38,615 nucleotides of DNA from an uncultured Saprospiraceae bacterium. Lineage in GTDB: Bacteria > Bacteroidota > Bacteroidia > Chitinophagales > Saprospiraceae. Each line of letters starts with the position of its first letter. Position 1 is the first letter of the stretch. A program made the position numbers and the translations under genes. Below are positions 7,593-15,793 of the stretch, piece by piece. The DNA lies in assembly GCA_937967615.1 (NCBI GenBank), contig CALCMJ010000139.1, forward strand, positions 1 through 38,615, given 5' to 3'. The notes beneath the pieces were generated by a model, which saw only the letters and a list, made by a program, of their open reading frames with translations, had not been told where the DNA came from and searched no databases.

Positions 7593-9278
7593 ATGATGAA
7601 ATATACACTCCTTTGCATAGTACTATGTCTATCCACAAACATGTACGCAGATACATACACGTTTATAGGTCCTGGAGATTGGACAAATGACGCACATTGG
7701 GATGTATACCCAGGAGAATCTATTCAATTAGGAGATACTGTTTACATTATTGGAAATTGTGAAATGATTTCTGAAATCATTTTTGAAAATTATGGATATA
7801 TAAACGTAACATCAACCGGTGCACTCGTACCTGGGTTTGGAGAAGAACAGTTTGGAGGTGGAATTCTATTTAATTATAACAAAATTGTGAATAATGGTCT
7901 ACTGCAGAAACTTTATGTGGAAAACAATTTAGAGTTTATTAATAACAATTTAATGATTGATCAATGTGCTATTGATAATGTTAATCCACAAGCAACAATA
8001 GAAAATAATGGATCAATGGAAGGTGAAGGGATTATAAACATATTCAATGGGATGATGACAAATAGCTCATCTGGATTTATAAAAGGCTATTTCTTAGCCA
8101 ATTTTGAATCCTTTGAGAATTATGGAATTATTGACTCTGAAATAGGAATTCTACAATCTTGGATCACGAATGATGGATTATTTTTGAATGAAGGAACCTT
8201 AAATGACATTGGGATCCAAAATGGGTCAGGAGACTTTGAAAATGTAGGGACAGGTGAAATCTATATTTATTTTCTGGAAAACTCCACGACTTTTACAAAT
8301 ACGGGCTATGTAGAGAATAATGGTGACGCCATTAACGATGCTGTCATAAACAATATGAACACCTTTATTAATAATGGCACTTACTCAGGAATGGGGCAGT
8401 TTATAGGTGACATGATAAATAATGGGGAGATTCTTCCAGGAAACTCTCCTGGGATAACAACTATAACAGGTGATCTTACGAATTCAGCAGGGTCAATAAT
8501 AGAAATAGAAATCGCAGATTTAGCAACCGGTGGTACAGCTGGAGTAGATTATGATCAGCTTATAATTACTGGGAATGCATTACTCGAAGGAACTTTAAGT
8601 TTAGTGAACTTTACTGGATTTAATCCTGCAATAGGAGAGTCCTACCCAGTGATACTGTATGGCACACTTGATCCAGCGTCAACACTGATATTTGACTTTG
8701 CATTATTTCCTTTGACTTTTGATAGGACATGGATAATTGAATATACAGATACTGGTATCAATGTAATTGTGGAAAGCACTCTCCCTGTTGAACTGACTAA
8801 GTTTGAGGCACAAAAACTAGGATCAAAGGTAGAGTTAGAATGGACTACTGCAACAGAAGTAAATAACAAAGGATTTCACGTAGAGAGATCAGAAAATGGT
8901 AAAGAATGGAATGCATTAAGTTTTGTAGTCGGTGAGGGGACGAGTTTAGTTTTCAAAGATTACGCATTTACAGATGAGCGACCTAATCAAGGAATGAATT
9001 ACTACAGACTCATGCAAGAGGATTATGATGGTGCAATAGAATATAGCAACATCCAGGTAGTGGTCTTTAAAAATGATTTTAAGATTTCTCCTAATCCTAG
9101 TTCTTCTTTCATAACAGTAAATGATTCTTCTGCAAGTGCTTATGAAATATTTAATATGAATGGCAAACGTATTATGGAAGGAGAAACAGAAAATGGAAGA
9201 ATTGAAATTTCAGTATTGGAGCAGGGTATTTATATTTTAAATATCTCAGATCAAATTATACGTTTTGTGAAAATCTAA
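7593..9278 (+). CDS. T9SS-secreted beta-helix-like surface protein
   Basis: A 561-residue protein with a signal peptide (residues 1-19, ending MYADTY). Residues ~60-290 consist of irregular repeats rich in Asn and Gly (patterns such as IENNGSMEGEG, TFINNGTYSG), as in right-handed beta-helix adhesins. The stretch ILPGNSPGITTITGDL ... VDYDQLIITGNALLEGTL is a passenger-associated beta-helix motif. At ~390-490 comes the LPVELTKFEAQ ... VELEWTTATEVNNKGF linker domain common in Bacteroidota exoproteins, then a type A sorting domain (ISPNPSSSFITV ... GIYILNISDQIIRFVKI). It is probably exported by T9SS and attached to the surface. An alternative start is ATG 7596. The binding target is unknown. Confidence 0.85.
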   Translation: MMKYTLLCIVLCLSTNMYADTYTFIGPGDWTNDAHWDVYPGESIQLGDTVYIIGNCEMISEIIFENYGYINVTSTGALVPGFGEEQFGGGILFNYNKIVNNGLLQKLYVENNLEFINNNLMIDQCAIDNVNPQATIENNGSMEGEGIINIFNGMMTNSSSGFIKGYFLANFESFENYGIIDSEIGILQSWITNDGLFLNEGTLNDIGIQNGSGDFENVGTGEIYIYFLENSTTFTNTGYVENNGDAINDAVINNMNTFINNGTYSGMGQFIGDMINNGEILPGNSPGITTITGDLTNSAGSIIEIEIADLATGGTAGVDYDQLIITGNALLEGTLSLVNFTGFNPAIGESYPVILYGTLDPASTLIFDFALFPLTFDRTWIIEYTDTGINVIVESTLPVELTKFEAQKLGSKVELEWTTATEVNNKGFHVERSENGKEWNALSFVVGEGTSLVFKDYAFTDERPNQGMNYYRLMQEDYDGAIEYSNIQVVVFKNDFKISPNPSSSFITVNDSSASAYEIFNMNGKRIMEGETENGRIEISVLEQGIYILNISDQIIRFVKI

Positions 9279-9312
9279 GCTGAGTAAATTAAGTTAGATT
9301 TATAAAAGATAC

Positions 9313-9345
9313 AAAATGGACTTGCCTGAAAGCAGGTCCATTTTT
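9313..9345 (+). terminator. Intrinsic terminator after 7593 gene
   Basis: Stem arms ATGGAC and GTCCAT, with an inner CTG/CAG stem and a small bulge, followed by TTTTT. It begins 34 bases after the stop of the T9SS protein gene. Confidence 0.8.
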
Positions 9346-9353
9346 GTTATACC

Positions 9354-9460
9354 AAACCCTACGTCCGTGCAGGATTTGAAGCAGGAATTGAACCTCTTCC
9401 GCGCCCCTCTCTCTTAGTAACTCTTCCTCAGCCCCTCAGTCGTACCCCAAACTGCTTTTG
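9354..9460. repeat. GC-rich, pyrimidine-rich intergenic element (copy A)
   Basis: Between the terminator and the DUF6249 gene the base composition jumps from AT-rich to C/T-rich. It starts ACCAAACCCTACG and includes CTCTCTCTTAGTAACTCTTCC and CCTCAGTCGTACC. Similar strings (CTCTTAGTA, CAGTCG) occur on the opposite strand at 11050-11120. No ORF is supported here. The remainder of the 298-bp gap to 9576 is AT-rich and probably holds the promoter of the next operon. Confidence 0.5.
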
Positions 9461-9576
9461 CATTATCAGATCTTAAAGCTTGGAAGCTAAGCCAAGCATT
9501 TCGCATTTTTATATCAATTTTTGTATTTTATTGTAACCGTACTTAAAAGCCATACGTTAAAGCACAAAAATTAGAT

Positions 9577-9936
9577 ATGTTTATAACTGAAGTAGTAGCA
9601 ATAATCGCAGTATTTTCAACCATTCTCACAATTGCCTTGATGTTTTTTAAGACTAGACATAGTGAGCGAATGGCACTGATAGACTCAGGTGCAGATGCCA
9701 CCATTTTTTACCCAAAAAAGAAAGTGGGCGGATCCTTAGCTTTCAAGTTGGGCTGCTTGCTTATGGGCGTGGGAATTGGATTTTTCCTAGGGATGATCTT
9801 AGAAACAAAATTAGGTTTCCATGATGCAACGATGATTGCACCATTAATTATGATAGGTGGAGGTGCAGGCTTGATCATCTCTCATATTCTGGATAGACGG
9901 TTTGAGAAAGAAGAAGAATACTATAAGAATTCATAA
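9577..9936 (+). CDS. DUF6249-like membrane protein
   Basis: A 119-residue protein with an N-terminal transmembrane helix (residues ~3-23), a basic cytoplasmic stretch (TRHSERMALIDSGADATIFY) and two further hydrophobic segments (~53-75 and ~82-103), ending in a charged tail. The pattern fits the small DUF6249 membrane family found beside ECF sigma factors in Bacteroidota. It is the first gene of an apparent three-gene operon, 37 bp before the sigma gene. Its function is unknown. A role in the membrane arm of the sigma/anti-sigma switch is an inference from position. Confidence 0.7.
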   Translation: MFITEVVAIIAVFSTILTIALMFFKTRHSERMALIDSGADATIFYPKKKVGGSLAFKLGCLLMGVGIGFFLGMILETKLGFHDATMIAPLIMIGGGAGLIISHILDRRFEKEEEYYKNS

Positions 9937-9973
9937 GGCTTTTTCAAACTCAATCGCTACAACTTACATATAA

Positions 9974-10525
9974 ATGATCAAGGATTTCGAAATTATAGAC
10001 AACGTCCGTGCTGGAAAGGTCAAGGATTTCGATATTCTTATTTCCAGACATAAAGATTACGTGATGTCCGTTTGTGTTTCTGTTCTCAAAAGCAGGCAGG
10101 ACGCAGAAGAAGCAAGTCAGGATAGTTTTATAAAAGCTTACAAAAAGTTAGCAAGCTTTGACAAGTCGTCCAAATTTAGTACTTGGCTATATAGGATAGC
10201 ATATAGGACGTCTTTAGATTTTTTACGTAAAAGAAAGCGTACAGTTGACATTGATGATCATGCCTTTGGGCTTAGGTCAGATTCAGAAGTGCAGCTTAAA
10301 ATAGATAAGGAAGAACGGATGGGAATATTACAGTCTGTCATTGACACCTTAGAGGATGAAGAAAGAACACTTATCCGTTTATTTTATTTTGAAGAAATGG
10401 GCATAAAGGATCTTGCTAAGATTACTGGTTTGAAAGATAGTAATGTGAAAATTAAGCTTTTTAGGATACGTAAAAAATTGAAGGAGAGAATAAGTCCCGA
10501 ATTAAAAAAATTGTATTTACCTTGA
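9974..10525 (+). CDS. ECF RNA polymerase sigma factor
   Basis: A 183-residue sigma-70 family protein with only regions 2 and 4. Region 2 (~residues 20-90) contains DAEEASQDSFIKAYKKL and FSTWLYRIAYRTSLDFLRKRKR, which bind core polymerase and the -10 region. Region 4 (~125-175) contains ERTLIRLFYFEEMGIKDLAKITGL and SNVKIKLFRIRKKLKERI, the -35-binding helix-turn-helix. It is followed after 11 bases by a putative membrane anti-sigma gene, the usual arrangement. It would redirect transcription to envelope or stress genes once released; the regulon is unknown. Confidence 0.94.
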   Translation: MIKDFEIIDNVRAGKVKDFDILISRHKDYVMSVCVSVLKSRQDAEEASQDSFIKAYKKLASFDKSSKFSTWLYRIAYRTSLDFLRKRKRTVDIDDHAFGLRSDSEVQLKIDKEERMGILQSVIDTLEDEERTLIRLFYFEEMGIKDLAKITGLKDSNVKIKLFRIRKKLKERISPELKKLYLP

Positions 10526-10536
10526 TACTCAGAAAG

Positions 10537-11046
10537 ATGAAAATAACAGAACAGTTAATAGTAGATTATATAGATGGCGCCCTAAGTGCAGAACAGTCGC
10601 AATTTGTTCTTGACCAAATCAATCAAGACTCAGATTTGATGGCATCTTATCTTTCTTACAAGGAAGCTGACTCTTTATTACAATCTATTCCAGTTGTAAA
10701 ACCCTCAAGCGCATTCTCAGAAAATATTATGCTTGCCATTCAGCAAGAACAAAAGACAAAGCATGCACCTACAAGTTTTGGGGTCTTTTATCTTATCCCA
10801 GCTGCTATGGTTCTTCTGAGTATCATTGCACTTATATTTCAACCTAGTTCTGCATGGGAAGGAGGATCAAGTTTAGTAAAGTATTTTCCTACATTAGAAC
10901 TTTCAAATTACAAGGTTAATCTTACCATCGACAATCCACTTTTTTCCACGTTTAAAAACTATAGTTACGTGCTTATTCTTGCTTGTGCAATGATCTTGAT
11001 TGATACTGTGTTTAAGGGAAGGCGCACTGTGGTGCCGGTCTTGTAA
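10537..11046 (+). CDS. Putative membrane anti-sigma factor
   Basis: A 169-residue protein beginning MKITEQLIVDYIDGALSAEQ. A longer frame from a TTG at 10522 overlaps the sigma stop, but the ATG at 10537 is the better start. The N-terminal ~60 residues are helical and resemble the sigma-binding part of zinc-less anti-sigma factors (DYIDGALS, ENIMLAIQQEQ). There are two transmembrane segments, at about residues 85-105 and 142-158, with an exported loop between them. The position after the ECF sigma gene supports the call, but sequence similarity is weak, so the function is inferred. Confidence 0.65.
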   Translation: MKITEQLIVDYIDGALSAEQSQFVLDQINQDSDLMASYLSYKEADSLLQSIPVVKPSSAFSENIMLAIQQEQKTKHAPTSFGVFYLIPAAMVLLSIIALIFQPSSAWEGGSSLVKYFPTLELSNYKVNLTIDNPLFSTFKNYSYVLILACAMILIDTVFKGRRTVVPVL

Positions 11047-11049
11047 TTT

Positions 11050-11120
11050 CCGTAGGAGGAAGGAGAGAAGTACTAAGAGAAGGAGCGGAGAGAAGGAGCG
11101 ACTGAAGACTACAAGAGAGC
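11050..11120. repeat. Purine-rich intergenic element (copy B, inverse of copy A)
   Basis: Right after the anti-sigma stop comes GGAGGAAGGAGAGAAGTACT, then AAGAGAAGGAGCGGAGAGAA. Its complement reads CTCTCCGCTCCTTCTC followed by TTAGTACTTCT and is similar, with gaps, to the CTCTTCCGCGCCCCTCTCTC / TTAGTAACTCT part of copy A at 9400-9430. The two copies flank the sigma operon in opposite orientation. No ORF is supported. Confidence 0.45.
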
Positions 11121-11224
11121 GGCAAAGGCCTAGGACAAGTTTTATTTAATTCTTGCCATTCCTAAATTCCAACAATTCTAATTCAAATTCTGATTTCAAG
11201 AAGTCTGGATCTAAGGACTTTCCA

Positions 11225-11335
11225 TACTGCGTGAGTGGTGGTAGCAGGCCGAAGGCGTCCGAAGGACCTAGCTGCGAACGACACGACCCTGAGTGAGTGA
11301 AACGAAAGAAGGGGCACGCCCAAAATAAATTTTAG
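11225..11335 (-). repeat. GGGCGTGCC-type intergenic element (copy 1)
   Basis: A GC-rich island in the 341-bp gap between the anti-sigma gene and the next minus-strand gene. On the minus strand it reads GGGCGTGCCCC, a short spacer, GGTCG, small C/G-rich hairpins and finally CTCACGCA. The copy at 26670-26780 shares the head GGGCGTGyCC, the GGTCG and the tail CTCACGCA in the same order. The rest of the gap (about 11140-11220) is AT-rich with short AATTC-like repeats. No gene is seen. Confidence 0.55.
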
Positions 11336-11387
11336 ATATTGAATCTTAGAGTTATTTTAATCTCAAGACCTGTGCTTGCTGAGAAAT

Positions 11388-11993
11388 CTAAATCCTAAAC
11401 CCCATGCCAAACAAGACATTCACATTTCTGGAAAGCAATCCATCAATAGGGTTGCCTTCTTCATTTGTATAGATAATGCCGTCTGATTCTGTAAAACTGC
11501 GTTTGAGACTTAAGATGAGATAGGTTTTGTCTAAATAAAAATGAAGACCGCCATGAAAGAAAAGATCATGTCGATTAATCAAATCGTAGATGGGTGAATC
11601 GCTAAATTTCTCAGATATTTTAAATCCATAACCTGGACCTGCAAATGCGACAATTTTTTCCTTCCATTTCCTTTCTAGCAGGGGCATGAATTCAACATAT
11701 CTTCGAGTTGCTGGAATAGTTTCAATAAGGCCAAAAGTAATTTTCTTAGTTCCAGTGATTTTATGTCCTTTTTGAGAAAACTGTATATCAGTTTTTAGAG
11801 CCCATTCATGATTTATATCTTTCACAATTCCAGTTCCAAGGAAAAAGCCAGATTTAAATGTTGTGAAATACGGATAATCTTTGGAATAGCTCGTATTTCC
11901 CATTTGAAGCCCCATGGTAAAATCAATTTTGATTTGAGCATTACAAACTATGCAACTAAATATAAAGATAAGGCTGAAAATACTGGCTCTCAT
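11388..11993 (-). CDS. Outer-membrane beta-barrel protein (porin-like)
   Basis: A 201-residue protein with a clear Sec signal peptide (residues 1-19, ending CNAQ). The mature part has alternating polar/hydrophobic strands with aromatic ends (FTMGLQMGNTSY, FFLGTGIVKDI, WALKTDIQFSQKG, NVNVLFGMGFRI) and finishes in a hydrophobic C-terminal strand, as expected for an eight- to ten-stranded outer-membrane barrel of the Bacteroidota PorT-like/OmpW-like kind. The ligand is unknown. It stands alone, divergent from the DUF1800 gene with 185 bp between. That gap is AT-rich and shows no clear structure. Confidence 0.75.
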   Translation of the reverse strand: MRASIFSLIFIFSCIVCNAQIKIDFTMGLQMGNTSYSKDYPYFTTFKSGFFLGTGIVKDINHEWALKTDIQFSQKGHKITGTKKITFGLIETIPATRRYVEFMPLLERKWKEKIVAFAGPGYGFKISEKFSDSPIYDLINRHDLFFHGGLHFYLDKTYLILSLKRSFTESDGIIYTNEEGNPIDGLLSRNVNVLFGMGFRI

Positions 11994-12178
11994 ATGATTT
12001 ACTTAAATCGCTCATTATCGTACAAACGGAACAAAGACTATTGAAAAACAATATTTTCAAGACTTTATTGTTCATTCCTGAAAATTTATTCCGTAATAAT
12101 TAAACCAATACAGTATTTTGAAGTCAAATGAATAATTCCACCGTGAATATTTCCAAAATTTTGAAAAATTAACTTCCT

Positions 12179-13756
12179 ATGCCAGATACATTATCTCCTT
12201 ATACAGGAGAATGGAATTTTCAGAAAGCAGCGCATTTATTACGAAGAACGACTTACATTACAGACAAAGAAAGAATAACAGACACAGTGTCTAGAGGATT
12301 GACAGAGACTATAGATATTTTACTTTCAGATCTTGTGCTTCCAGAGCCACCATTGAATTCCCAATATACGGATGACCCCAATACCCCAATAGGAGAAAGC
12401 TGGGTAGAGAATCCGTATTACGATCTTCCTGGATTTGTGGGGTATAGGCTGCGCTCATTAAGAGCTTGGACCTTAGAACAATTTGAAAAGAAGGAATTAA
12501 ATATTAAAGAGAAGATGAGTCTCTTCTGGCATAATCATTTTGCTATCGCTGATGTAAACGATGGACGCTTCTTATATAAATACATATCAACCATTCGTAC
12601 ACATGCCTTGGGAGACTTCAGAGAACTCACTAAGTTGATAACTGTAGATCCTTCAATGCTACGCTATTTGAATGGTAGGGATAACTCACAAGAATCTCCG
12701 AACGAAAATTACGCAAGGGAATTACTTGAACTGTTTACAGTAGGTAAGGGCCCCTTAGCAGGGCCTGGTGATTATACCACATTTACAGAGCAGGATGTAA
12801 GAGAAATAGCAAGGGCTTTGACTGGCTGGAGAGACAGAGGATATAATAATCCCAATCTCGCAACGATAGATACCGTCTTTTTAACAAATAGACATGACAA
12901 GGGTGATAAGATTCTCTCAGAAAGATTTAATAATGCAGTTATCAGTAATTCTGATGCAGATGAATACAAGCAAACAATTGATATTATTTTTGAGAGTGTG
13001 GAGTGCGCAAGAAATATTAGTAGAGAATTATATAGATGGTTTGTCTTTCATGAGATTACAGAAGACATAGAGACAAATATAATTCTCCCAATGGCTGAAC
13101 TCATTATTGAAAATGATTATGTGCTTAAACCTGCTATTCGAGCTTTGCTTTTAAGTGAACATTTTTATTCAGATGAACGCATTGGTTGTATAATAAAAAG
13201 TCCTTTGGATTATGTGACGGGCTTGATGAATATGTTTGGCTTTCAATATCCTGGTAACTTAGGAATTGATTATACTTTGAGAACGCGTGTGTTTGCAATT
13301 TTGAAACTTATGCAAATGGATATTTTTCAACTCCCTACAGTTTCAGGCTGGAAAGCGTACTATCAGGAACCGGTTTTTTATAGATCTTGGATGAACACAG
13401 TGACGCTTCCATTAAGAAATAATTTTGTGGATACTCTTATAGAAGGTTTTACATTAGGGGGCATCTCGTATCGTCTAGAGCCTTTGGAATTTATTAAAAC
13501 AATAAGTAGTCCTGAAGATATTAATTTGATGTTAGAAGAACTCGCTGAGCTCTTTTTTCCTAGGCCTTTAAATGTAGATCAGGTCCATGCGCTTAAACAA
13601 ATACTTATTCCTGGACTTCCAGATTTTGAATGGTCAGTAGAGTGGTCAGAATATGCTTCAGATCCTGATGATCCCATAAAAAAACAGACGATGGATCTTA
13701 AACTCCAATCCTTATTTAGAGCAATGTTAGTCATGCCAGAGTACCACTTAAGTTAA
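12179..13756 (+). CDS. DUF1800 family protein
   Basis: A 525-residue protein with family hallmarks in order: AAHLLRRTTY near residue 18, MSLFWHNHFA near 116, NYARELLELFTVG near 180 and DVREIARALTGW near 206. A C-terminal region, HALKQIL ... SLFRAMLVMPEYHLS, completes it. Its biochemical role is undescribed. It is almost always next to a DUF1501 gene, as here (24-bp gap), so the two proteins probably act together. No signal peptide is visible (MPDTLSPYTGEW), although the partner is exported. Either the true start is upstream, the protein is carried by its partner, or it acts inside the cell. Confidence 0.92.
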   Translation: MPDTLSPYTGEWNFQKAAHLLRRTTYITDKERITDTVSRGLTETIDILLSDLVLPEPPLNSQYTDDPNTPIGESWVENPYYDLPGFVGYRLRSLRAWTLEQFEKKELNIKEKMSLFWHNHFAIADVNDGRFLYKYISTIRTHALGDFRELTKLITVDPSMLRYLNGRDNSQESPNENYARELLELFTVGKGPLAGPGDYTTFTEQDVREIARALTGWRDRGYNNPNLATIDTVFLTNRHDKGDKILSERFNNAVISNSDADEYKQTIDIIFESVECARNISRELYRWFVFHEITEDIETNIILPMAELIIENDYVLKPAIRALLLSEHFYSDERIGCIIKSPLDYVTGLMNMFGFQYPGNLGIDYTLRTRVFAILKLMQMDIFQLPTVSGWKAYYQEPVFYRSWMNTVTLPLRNNFVDTLIEGFTLGGISYRLEPLEFIKTISSPEDINLMLEELAELFFPRPLNVDQVHALKQILIPGLPDFEWSVEWSEYASDPDDPIKKQTMDLKLQSLFRAMLVMPEYHLS

Positions 13757-13780
13757 TTTCTCCCAATAAAATTCAAGCAA

Positions 13781-15334
13781 ATGAAAAGAAGAAAATTTAT
13801 AAAGTCTGGATCGTTATTGACATTGCCAATTTTACTACAGGGAACAGAGATTGCGGCGATAGGGAATTCTGTCTTAGCGAATGTCATAGGTGGAGATACA
13901 GATAAGGTATTGGTCCTGATTCAATTAGAGGGCGGAAATGACGGTTTGAATACCTTAATTCCTTTAGATCAGTATAGCAATTTACAAGCAGTAAGATCAA
14001 ACGTTATTATACCAGAAAGTTCTACATTAAAAATCACAGACACAAATGCATTTCATCCTAGTATGCAAGGAGTCAAAGAACTCTGGGATGATGCTAAGAT
14101 TGGAATAATCCAAAATGTAGGATATCCAAATCAAAATAGATCACATTTTAGATCAACAGATATATGGAACACTGCCTCTAATGCTGATGAGTTTGTTTCT
14201 ACTGGATGGTTAGGAAGATACTTTGATCAGAACTTCCCAGGGTATCCGGATAATTACCCAAACACAGATTGTCCTGATCCATTCGCAATAACCCTAGGGT
14301 TTTTTGTTTCAGAAACTTGTCAAGGACCGGTATCAAATTACAGCATCGCTATTAATAATCCTGATGATCTTGGCCAAGTAGATGTTTCTGAAGGAGGCGA
14401 AGTGGATATGTCATGCTATGGGAATGAGCTTACATTTATCCGTGAGACAATCAGGCAAACTAATGCTTACAGTTCCACAGTGAGTTCTGCTTACGATAAA
14501 GGCAATAATTTAGAAGAATATCCAGAAGACATAGGACTAGCTGCACAATTGAAAATTGTAGCAAGACTTATCTCAGGTGGATTGCAGACTAAAGTATATG
14601 TTGTTTCATTAGGAGGCTTTGATTTACATGGGAATCAAGTAGAAGATGGGGATACGACAAGTGGAGAACATGCAGAGCTTTTATCAAGCCTTTCACAATC
14701 TGTGAATGCCTTTCAAAATGATTTAGTAGCATTAGGCGTTGATGAACGTGTTATAGGACTTACGTATAGCGAATTTGGACGCAGGATACGATCAAATTTT
14801 AGTTTTGGAACAGATCATGGAACAGCGGCACCTATGTTTGTTTTTGGTTCTTGTGTGCAAGCTGGAATTTTAGGCGATAACCCAGAAATAGGAAACGAGG
14901 TAGATGTGCAAGAAGGTGTACCAATGCAATACGATTTTAGATCTGTGTATGGAACAATTCTTTTGGATTGGTTTGGGGCAAATGAAGCTGATGTGAAAGA
15001 ATTACTTTACGATGATTTTCAACATATTCCTTTCTTAAAACTTTGCGATTCAGTGAGTGCAACAGATGATGACAAATTAACTGATATTAAAATAGAATTA
15101 TTCCCAAATCCTTGTACAAATCATTCTTACTTGAATTTTGATACGGTAGGGGGACATGCACGCATCTCTGTGTTTGATGTTTTAGGATCTGAATTAGTTG
15201 TAATAAGCAATCGTAAATTTGCGGCTGGGTCGCATCGTATTTACATTGAGATGCACAAATTTCTGAGCGGATCTTATTTCGTAAGAGTGCAGCTCAACAC
15301 TAGTATAAAAACAGTAAAACTTATCAAACATTAG
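13781..15334 (+). CDS. DUF1501 family exported protein with T9SS sorting domain
   Basis: A 517-residue protein starting MKRRKFIKSGSLLTLPILLQ, a twin-arginine-like signal. The DUF1501 body, of the alkaline phosphatase/sulfatase superfamily, shows LIQLEGGNDGLNTLIPL near residue 45, NRSHFRSTDIW, VVSLGGFDLHGNQ, then EFGRRIRSN and GTDHGTAAPMFVFG. It keeps likely metal-binding Asp/His residues, but the reaction is unknown. From ~435 a type A T9SS sorting domain follows (IELFPNPCTNHSYLNF ... GSYFVRVQLN). A Tat signal combined with a T9SS C-terminus implies export folded to the periplasm and then to the surface. It forms a two-gene operon with the DUF1800 gene. Confidence 0.92.
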   Translation: MKRRKFIKSGSLLTLPILLQGTEIAAIGNSVLANVIGGDTDKVLVLIQLEGGNDGLNTLIPLDQYSNLQAVRSNVIIPESSTLKITDTNAFHPSMQGVKELWDDAKIGIIQNVGYPNQNRSHFRSTDIWNTASNADEFVSTGWLGRYFDQNFPGYPDNYPNTDCPDPFAITLGFFVSETCQGPVSNYSIAINNPDDLGQVDVSEGGEVDMSCYGNELTFIRETIRQTNAYSSTVSSAYDKGNNLEEYPEDIGLAAQLKIVARLISGGLQTKVYVVSLGGFDLHGNQVEDGDTTSGEHAELLSSLSQSVNAFQNDLVALGVDERVIGLTYSEFGRRIRSNFSFGTDHGTAAPMFVFGSCVQAGILGDNPEIGNEVDVQEGVPMQYDFRSVYGTILLDWFGANEADVKELLYDDFQHIPFLKLCDSVSATDDDKLTDIKIELFPNPCTNHSYLNFDTVGGHARISVFDVLGSELVVISNRKFAAGSHRIYIEMHKFLSGSYFVRVQLNTSIKTVKLIKH

Positions 15335-15337
15335 GGC

Positions 15338-15367
15338 AAAAAAAAGACCCTTGAATAATCAAAGGTC
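15338..15367 (-). terminator. Intrinsic terminator for the minus-strand gene
   Basis: On the minus strand GACC-T-TTGA / TCAA-G-GGTC forms a hairpin (15346-15367) followed by a run of eight T (15338-15345). It lies just beyond the stop of the small T9SS protein and overlaps the end region of the convergent DUF1501 transcript. Confidence 0.8.
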
Positions 15368-15390
15368 ACAACTTACTTTATGTAAAAAAA

Positions 15391-15750
15391 TTATTTCCTA
15401 ACGAGTAATCGTTTGGAAACAACTTTATCTGAATCCCGGTCTTTTACTTTTATAATGTAAAGTCCAGGATCAAGATCGTCCACGGGAAGACTTGTTTGTC
15501 TTTCTTGCATTTCAATTTCTTTTATCAGTTTTCCTAGGGAATTCAGAATAAAAATTTCTGCATTTTCGCTGCCTTCTATGATAATATTTGCTGTCGTAGT
15601 AGCTGGATTTGGGTATATATCAAGACTTAACACCTTTGACTTGGGGATAGGGTCTCCCAAATATGTATTTGAGTTAGATGCAAGCCCAATGTGTATAAAC
15701 AAGAAAAAAAGAAATGTTGAAGTGTAAAATTTATTGCCCATTCGTTCCAT
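15391..15750 (-). CDS. Small protein consisting almost only of a T9SS sorting domain
   Basis: The best start is the ATG at 15750 (MERMGNKFYTS) or 15741. The longer frame to 15864 overlaps the upstream gene and adds no family sequence. The 119-residue product has a signal peptide (~residues 5-24, ending IGLASNS), a 15-residue linker and then a complete type A sorting domain (LDIYPNPATTTANIII ... LDPGLYIIKVKDRDS ... KRLLVRK). There is no recognisable passenger. It could be a minimal T9SS substrate, a peptide carrier or the remnant of a larger protein. It lies 43 bp behind the MocA-like gene and ends at a strong terminator. Confidence 0.75.
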   Translation of the reverse strand: MERMGNKFYTSTFLFFLFIHIGLASNSNTYLGDPIPKSKVLSLDIYPNPATTTANIIIEGSENAEIFILNSLGKLIKEIEMQERQTSLPVDDLDPGLYIIKVKDRDSDKVVSKRLLVRK

Positions 15751-15793
15751 TTTAACATTATCTATATATAAGACACAATAAAATGGGAGTACC

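Noticed and set aside
10522-10536. TTG start for the anti-sigma gene
   Set aside because: The ATG at 10537 follows closely and begins the recognisable sequence; the five extra residues are not needed.
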